From contig NZ_MSDU01000003.1 in the NCBI RefSeq assembly GCF_001936625.1, positions 186,001 through 250,000 on the forward strand: a stretch of 64,000 bases of DNA, given 5' to 3'. This document shows, piece by piece, positions 59,369 to 64,000 of this stretch (positions are counted from its first letter, which is position 1; every line of letters starts with the position of its first letter). Made by a program: the position numbers and the translations under genes. The notes beneath the pieces were generated by a model that saw nothing but the letters and a program-made list of their open reading frames with translations, did no database searches and had not been told where the DNA came from. The stretch is from Domibacillus antri (GTDB taxonomy: Bacteria; Bacillota; Bacilli; Bacillales; Domibacillaceae).

Positions 59369-59386
59369 TTTAGGGAGGAAATACAA

Positions 59387-60106
59387 GTGGAAGATCAAAA
59401 TATGAAAGCACTCGAACATTTTGAAGAAATGCGTAAACGGCTGATCATTACCGTCACCGCGTTTCTCGCCTTTTTCATTGTCTCCTTCACATTCGTGCAG
59501 GATATTTACCATTACATCGTCAAAGATTTGCCGTTCAAATTGGCGCTTCTCGGGCCGGGTGACATTTTGATGGTATATGTCATCATCGCCGCTGTCGTCG
59601 CCGGTGCCGCCTCGATTCCAGTCGCCGCGCACCAGCTCTGGCTGTTCATCAAACCCGCTCTCTCGCCGGTTGAACGAAAAGTAACGCTCACGTATATCCC
59701 GGCGCTGTTTTTGTTATTTCTCGCCGGTTTATCATTCGGCTACTTCGTATTATTTCCGATTGTGCTGTCGTTTTTAATGTCGCTGTCCGGTAACATGTTC
59801 GCGACTTTTTTCACGACCGAAAAGTATTTCAAATTTTTGCTTCATCTAACATTGCCATTTGGTGTCCTTTTTGAAATGCCTGTTGTGATGATGTTTTTAA
59901 CAAGCCTTGGTATCCTGAATCCTTACAACTTGCAAAAAATGCGTAAATTCGCCTATTTTGCACTGATTGTCGTCTCGATTTTAATCACGCCGCCTGACTT
60001 TTTATCCGATGTCCTCGTCATCATTCCGCTGATTTTACTGTATGAAGTGAGTGTATCGCTGTCAAAAATGGTATATAAACGAAAAATGGCTGCCGCCGCG
60101 AGCTGA
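59387..60106 (+). CDS. tatC: Twin-arginine translocase subunit TatC
   Basis: A 239-residue membrane protein with six helices, the Tat receptor for RR signal peptides. It starts VEDQNMKALEHFEEMRKRLI (the conserved N-terminal HxxEMRxRL-type motif), with LWLFIKPALSPVERK, FGVLFEMPVVMMFLTSLG and ITPPDFLSDVLVIIPLILLYE. The start is GTG 59387, after AGGGAGG; the frame runs further upstream into the repeat, which is not coding. It probably forms a minimal Tat system with the tatA before it for the PhoX protein. Confidence 0.92.
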   Translation: MEDQNMKALEHFEEMRKRLIITVTAFLAFFIVSFTFVQDIYHYIVKDLPFKLALLGPGDILMVYVIIAAVVAGAASIPVAAHQLWLFIKPALSPVERKVTLTYIPALFLLFLAGLSFGYFVLFPIVLSFLMSLSGNMFATFFTTEKYFKFLLHLTLPFGVLFEMPVVMMFLTSLGILNPYNLQKMRKFAYFALIVVSILITPPDFLSDVLVIIPLILLYEVSVSLSKMVYKRKMAAAAS

Positions 60107-60132
60107 GGATCGCGGCGTACAGCCATTTTTCA
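60083..60132. terminator. Bidirectional terminator overlapping the 3' end of tatC
   Basis: Long imperfect stem starting AAAATGGCTG (inside the last tatC codons) and ending CAGCCATTTTT, with CGCCGCG / CGCGGCG inside. It can end both tatC and the convergent CHY gene. Confidence 0.85.
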
Positions 60133-60146
60133 TGCATAATCAAATT

Positions 60147-60476
60147 TTATGTTTCAAAATAAAAATGCTTATGCAGGCTGCATCCAGGGTTAAAGGATGT
60201 CCCACAGCTTGGGCACTCCGAACGGCAGTCCAAATACTCCTGAACCGTCAGCTCATGACCGCAGCCGCCGCACAGTACCGCTTTTTCATCAAACTTCTCT
60301 TTCGGCCACACTTTTGTATTCCCGCAACCGTCTTCCTCATGGCAGCTATGACATGGGTAATACGTTTGGCAGCAGTAAAATTTAATGGCGATCCGGTCAA
60401 TTTCTTTATGGTAGTGTGAACAGCGCGTTTCTGAATCAATCACACTGCCCCGCACATCATGTCCTTTTACGTTCAT
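60147..60476 (-). CDS. CHY zinc finger protein
   Basis: A 109-residue protein rich in Cys and His: TRCSHYHKEIDRIAIKF, YCCQTYYPCHSCHEE, VLCGGCGHELT and CRSECPSCGTSFNPGC. This is the CHY zinc finger pattern (about three zinc sites). Eukaryotic forms act in ubiquitin ligases; the bacterial role is unknown. ATG 60476 is preceded by GAGAGAGGAAG. Confidence 0.87.
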   Translation of the reverse strand: MNVKGHDVRGSVIDSETRCSHYHKEIDRIAIKFYCCQTYYPCHSCHEEDGCGNTKVWPKEKFDEKAVLCGGCGHELTVQEYLDCRSECPSCGTSFNPGCSLHKHFYFET

Positions 60477-60522
60477 TCTCTTCCTCTCTCCTCACACTTG
60501 TCTTATATACAGCACACGGCAG

Positions 60523-60560
60523 AAAAAAAGCCGCCCCGACAAATCTGTCAGGGCCGCTTC
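60523..60560 (-). terminator. Terminator of the O-antigen-ligase-like gene
   Basis: Minus-strand stem GCGGCCCTGACA / TGTCGGGGCGGC (two mismatches) followed by seven T. Confidence 0.8.
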
Positions 60561-60561
60561 T

Positions 60562-62019
60562 TTACCGGCGGAAAAAAGTGCCGCTTAATTGATCTTTATA
60601 GGTGACGATGATCGCCATCGCCAGGAAAAAGTACGTTGTAAACGTTTTGTCTTCCCATATATTATACAGAAGTCCGCAAACAAAGATACCGATGAGCATT
60701 GATAAAACCGGAATGGCCATCGGATGATCATCACGGCGCTTCCATAAAATCGCGAGCATGCCAAGCAGGAACACCGCAAAGGCAATGACGCCAAGCGTAC
60801 CTGTTTGGACAATGACTTGAATGTACTGATTGTCTGAATAAATATTAAAATAAATATCATATTTTTCGTAAATAGGCGATAAATAGCTTTTTGTCGCCGA
60901 GTCGCCGTACGTGGCAAAGCCGGTGCCGATAATCGGATTGTCTGTAAAGATTTCAAATCCTTTGTTTACAATAAACAAACGGCCGGTCTGTTTGCTCAGC
61001 TCTACTGTGCTCAGTTCAAATGTCTCTTTTAGACGCTGACCTTCCACCGTAATTTCCGGTCCATCTCCTCCTTCTGAAGGCGCAGGACGCGGAACATCAT
61101 TTAAAATGTTAGCTTCAATGTAGCGCGCAGCGGACGCAACTGGCATATTGACAAGCACAACACCGATGGCGATAGCCGCAATCGTCATTGCAACGGCACG
61201 CCAGTTGCGCGTTAACAAAATGTAAACGACAAAGCCGATGGCAAAACCGATCCACGTCCCGCGCGAATACGTTAATGTCCAAACACCCATCATCAAAACC
61301 GCGCTAATAAATAACAAAATTTTCACCCATCTGGCCGTTACAAGTGAACGCAAATACATGACGCACATAAACGCAATGGTCAAATATACCGCAAAAACGT
61401 TCGGATTATTAATCCATCCATATATGCGGACGCGGTTATTTGGTGACAGCGCACGGTTCACCCAAGCTTCCGGCATCATCATTGTCCGGACGGATAACTT
61501 TTCGACAAGCCCCTGTACGACAAGAAGCATGGCAGTCGCCGTCGTTACCCATAAGAAGCTGATGACATCCTCTTTCGTCAATGAAAGGCGTTTCGCCGCA
61601 TAAAATACGAGGTACGTAATGACAAAGGCACGAAGCTGAAAAATAATAGCATTGATCTCAACACCTGTTAAAAGGGCGGAAACGACACCGATCGCGAGAA
61701 ATGCGAAGAAGCCATATTCAAAGGCGTGGAACCGGAACCATGAACGGATGTCCCGCCGCGTGTCCCATAATACACGCAATGTGATGGCAATGATGATTAA
61801 ATCACCCGCCAATTTTAATCCCGGCGCCATTTCTGTTAAAAAGGAACGCATCGGGAAATAAATAAGCAGAAACAAGAGTCCCTCTTTCGGTTTCAAGTAT
61901 GCCATTACCGCTGTAATAACAGACACAGCAAGAGCCAAAGCCGGAACAGAAATCAACGCAGCGGCGAGAAATAGGACAGCCGCGGCGCCTGCCATGCTGT
62001 ATGAAAATCGATTATTCAT
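60562..62019 (-). CDS. O-antigen ligase/polymerase family membrane protein
   Basis: A 485-residue protein with about twelve membrane helices and a large outer loop between the later helices (about 300-390). The Wzy_C-type core appears as WTLTYSRGTWIGFAIGF and KGFEIFTDNPIIGTGFATYGD. Such proteins polymerise or ligate glycans on undecaprenyl carriers. Next to an SLH protein gene, a role in the secondary cell wall polysaccharide that binds SLH domains is plausible, but this is inference. The start is ATG 62019 (MNNRFSYSM); the upstream ribosome site AAAGGA is a little far (11 bases). Confidence 0.78.
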   Translation of the reverse strand: MNNRFSYSMAGAAAVLFLAAALISVPALALAVSVITAVMAYLKPKEGLLFLLIYFPMRSFLTEMAPGLKLAGDLIIIAITLRVLWDTRRDIRSWFRFHAFEYGFFAFLAIGVVSALLTGVEINAIIFQLRAFVITYLVFYAAKRLSLTKEDVISFLWVTTATAMLLVVQGLVEKLSVRTMMMPEAWVNRALSPNNRVRIYGWINNPNVFAVYLTIAFMCVMYLRSLVTARWVKILLFISAVLMMGVWTLTYSRGTWIGFAIGFVVYILLTRNWRAVAMTIAAIAIGVVLVNMPVASAARYIEANILNDVPRPAPSEGGDGPEITVEGQRLKETFELSTVELSKQTGRLFIVNKGFEIFTDNPIIGTGFATYGDSATKSYLSPIYEKYDIYFNIYSDNQYIQVIVQTGTLGVIAFAVFLLGMLAILWKRRDDHPMAIPVLSMLIGIFVCGLLYNIWEDKTFTTYFFLAMAIIVTYKDQLSGTFFRR

Positions 62020-62111
62020 TCTATTATTATATCCTTTCACTTTCATCTTTAAAAACACGCTCACAATATTGTATCAGAAAAATAAAATGCGCGCATCCAA
62101 CCATAAAAGTG

Positions 62112-62138
62112 AAAAAACTGCATGAATGCAGTTTTTTC
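62112..62138. terminator. Terminator of the SLH-DUF4855 gene
   Basis: Perfect stem AAAAAACTGCAT / ATGCAGTTTTTT with a short loop, five bases past the stop codon. Confidence 0.88.
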
Positions 62139-62142
62139 GCTC

Positions 62143-63915
62143 TTATTTACTAAAAAATGTCGATGTCAGCTCTTCATGCCATTTTTTAAAAATAGGACTA
62201 TCGTATGTGACCATCCGTTCAACCATATTCGTTCCCTGATAAAAAATCATGGCTTTTTCATCGAGGCCGTAGCGCTTTGCAAAGTCCATATACATCGTAA
62301 ACGTTTCGGCCCCCTCCGCCGCCTGCGTTATGCCATATGAATCAATTTCGATGGTAATGCCCGTGCCATACATTTGAGCATTAACAAACGCTTTATGAAG
62401 ACGTTCTTCTTTATTCGAAACCGACGTACGGAACGCATTCGGCTGAAGGAAAGCGGCATCAAATCCATATGATTTCCAATGTTGGAAGTTTGTCGATGTC
62501 GCATGCGGTGCATAAATAAGGAATTTGTCCTTCTGATGAATTTTGTGTGAAATTGTTGAAAGAAGAAGTCCGTCATCCTGCACGCGGACGGTTTCATTCA
62601 TCCAGTAATATCCTTTAAATGTGATATTTGTGAATCCAAATTCTTTCCACTTTTTTTCGACCTGCGACATGTACCAGTTGACAATGTCGTATCGCGCATA
62701 CACATCGTTGGCGACTTCCCGTCCGTCCATGGTTACGAACGCCCCGTTCCATTTCGGATAAGGAATTGAAATATATACATTCACGTGCTGATTTTTTTGT
62801 TTCGCCGCTTCATTTAAATTTTGCAAAACACCCGTTTCAGAAAAGGTCCGGTCCATATATGCCTGCCAGTCCGCATAGTTCGCATCATTTTTCGGCGATT
62901 CGACCAGTTCCCCTCCATCATATGTACGGCCCAGCACGATAAACGTATCAAACATATCCATCTCTCTGCCGTCAGGCGATGCATAACTTAAATAGTGGTG
63001 AAAAAACGCTGGTGTGAAGGCTGTTTTTCGTTCCATTCCGTTGTACATGAGCACACCGCTTTTAATACCGGTTTTGTCTGCACTCGCAATTTCTTGTGAA
63101 AATTGCTTATATTTATTGCTTGTCGGATGAATCGTCCCATTTGTGTACTGTGCTGCCCGCTCAAACGCTTCTTCAATAGTCGAGACTGTTTCCATGACAT
63201 TTCCGCTGCTTCTCACTTCATAACTGAGCGGCTGCTGGAACACGCGGGATAAAAACGCACTGAACTGAGCCCGCGTCACATTCTCAAGCGGTCTGAATGT
63301 CCCATCTTTATAGCCGGTTGTAATATTACGGTAGGCAATAGCATCCACGGCTTTATAATAGGGATCATTCGCCGGTATATCGGTAAATGACGTCGATTCT
63401 GTTCCTTTAAAAGCAAAAGCCGCGGAGAGCGCTTTCGCCATTTCATTTCGAGTCAGCGGCGCATCCGGCATAAAAGCACCCTCTTCCGTTAAAGAAAGAA
63501 GTCCTGCATCCACGACAGGCTTAACCGCTTTAAAACCTGGAGAAGATTCCGTCATATCACTGATGCCATCCGGATCAACCGGTTTTTCAGGGATGCCCGG
63601 AACTGGTTTTGTTTCCGGATTCGTTTCTTTTGTCGATTTTGTGGTTTCAATATCTTCAATCACCTGTTCGACCGGTTCGATCACACGCATCAGCATAACC
63701 GCCGCGTCTTTTCGCTTAATCGTTTCACCCGGTTTAAACTTCCCATCCGAATAACCGCTGATGACTTTATGTGAGGATAAAAATTTAATATCTTCATATG
63801 CCCAATATTTATAGGAAACGTCTGAATAATTCGCCGCATCCGCAGATGACGGCTGAATGGACGCCCCAATTAAACTGCATGCAGCCAAACCAAACAACAC
63901 CTTTTTAATCTTCAT
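62143..63915 (-). CDS. S-layer homology (SLH) protein with DUF4855 domain
   Basis: A 590-residue secreted wall protein. Signal peptide (MKIKKVLFGLAACSLIGASI), three SLH modules (about 28-72, YSDVSYKYWAYEDIKFL...GYSDGKFKPGE; about 130-170; about 175-225, FTDIPANDPYYKAVDAIAYR...GYKDGTFRP) separated by a Pro/Glu linker after the first, then a DUF4855 domain (about 250-585; MFDTFIVLGRTYDGGELV, YISIPYPKWNG, GYYWMNETV, FLIYAPHA, IEIDSYGI). The DUF4855 fold is a TIM-barrel-like putative glycoside hydrolase. The SLH part should bind pyruvylated secondary wall polymer, and the protein may be a SecA2 cargo. ATG 63915 follows GGAGG. Confidence 0.87.
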   Translation of the reverse strand: MKIKKVLFGLAACSLIGASIQPSSADAANYSDVSYKYWAYEDIKFLSSHKVISGYSDGKFKPGETIKRKDAAVMLMRVIEPVEQVIEDIETTKSTKETNPETKPVPGIPEKPVDPDGISDMTESSPGFKAVKPVVDAGLLSLTEEGAFMPDAPLTRNEMAKALSAAFAFKGTESTSFTDIPANDPYYKAVDAIAYRNITTGYKDGTFRPLENVTRAQFSAFLSRVFQQPLSYEVRSSGNVMETVSTIEEAFERAAQYTNGTIHPTSNKYKQFSQEIASADKTGIKSGVLMYNGMERKTAFTPAFFHHYLSYASPDGREMDMFDTFIVLGRTYDGGELVESPKNDANYADWQAYMDRTFSETGVLQNLNEAAKQKNQHVNVYISIPYPKWNGAFVTMDGREVANDVYARYDIVNWYMSQVEKKWKEFGFTNITFKGYYWMNETVRVQDDGLLLSTISHKIHQKDKFLIYAPHATSTNFQHWKSYGFDAAFLQPNAFRTSVSNKEERLHKAFVNAQMYGTGITIEIDSYGITQAAEGAETFTMYMDFAKRYGLDEKAMIFYQGTNMVERMVTYDSPIFKKWHEELTSTFFSK

Positions 63916-64000
63916 TATTTCCTCCTGTTACATTCTTATTAAATTAAGTTTAACATAGCGTTTCAGATTACAAAGGAAATTTTTTATTATTTTTTTACAA

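Overview
The window is chromosomal DNA of a low-to-mid GC, endospore-former-type Gram-positive bacterium of the family Bacillaceae. The left edge repeats the Bacillus subtilis order degS - yvyE - tagV - tagO. Strong AGGAGG ribosome sites, TTG/GTG starts, LysM and SLH wall proteins, sortase, and the yrk- and ytr-type operons fit the same assignment. I cannot fix the genus from sequence alone. I see no tRNA, rRNA, insertion sequence, prophage or CRISPR array.

Layout. 1-7 kb: partial degS, yvyE, wall-polymer genes tagV and tagO, then an accessory secretion pair secA2-slaP of the S-layer type. 7-16.7 kb: a candidate small RNA, a four-LysM NlpC/P60 hydrolase, a PBP3-type transpeptidase, an Xre regulator, an MFS transporter, an M20 amidohydrolase, a YrzF-like kinase and two LysM-3D (YocH-like) proteins. 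17-24 kb: a YknW/YknX-like pair without its ABC partners, then a secreted M14 peptidase facing a very large S8 protease. 24-31 kb: serCA, a second candidate ncRNA, a zinc-ribbon membrane serine protease, pyrP and cvfB. 31-35 kb: a 1281-residue exported metallophosphoesterase. 35-40 kb: the class I ribonucleotide reductase operon. 40-42 kb: aspartokinase. 42-47 kb: a nine-gene CstR-type persulfide operon. 47-64 kb: a c-di-GMP enzyme, a YtrABC-like ABC operon, a class D sortase with its LPXTG substrate, an SPFH protein, PhoX-tatA-tatC, an O-antigen-ligase-like protein and an SLH-DUF4855 surface protein.

The nrdAB operon is the most layered locus. Two NrdR boxes 31 bp apart lie over the promoter. 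A full adenosylcobalamin riboswitch with an intrinsic terminator follows. nrdA is then split by an 830-nt group I intron carrying a GIY-YIG endonuclease. The intron sits directly after the catalytic cysteine codon of the Asn-Leu-Cys-Thr-Glu motif, so nucleotide reduction here depends on NrdR, on B12 status and on RNA splicing.

The least explained element is a dispersed intergenic repeat of about 140-205 bp, present seven times. Each copy starts with a terminator-like GGCTGTCTC...GAGACAGCC hairpin, followed by GC-rich CCGG/CCGA blocks every 20-21 bp (about two helical turns). The blocks invert around a central palindrome. One copy lies between tatA and tatC.

Other points: four copies of a WTACC-N6-GGTAT operator in front of different genes of the persulfide operon, a decayed C-terminal fragment of a second rhodanese-MBL gene just upstream of that operon, and two tiny basic paralogous proteins (43 and 53 residues). 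Many exported proteins (LysM, SLH, LPXTG, Tat, lipoprotein) suggest a cell with a complex envelope, probably including an S-layer exported through SecA2.
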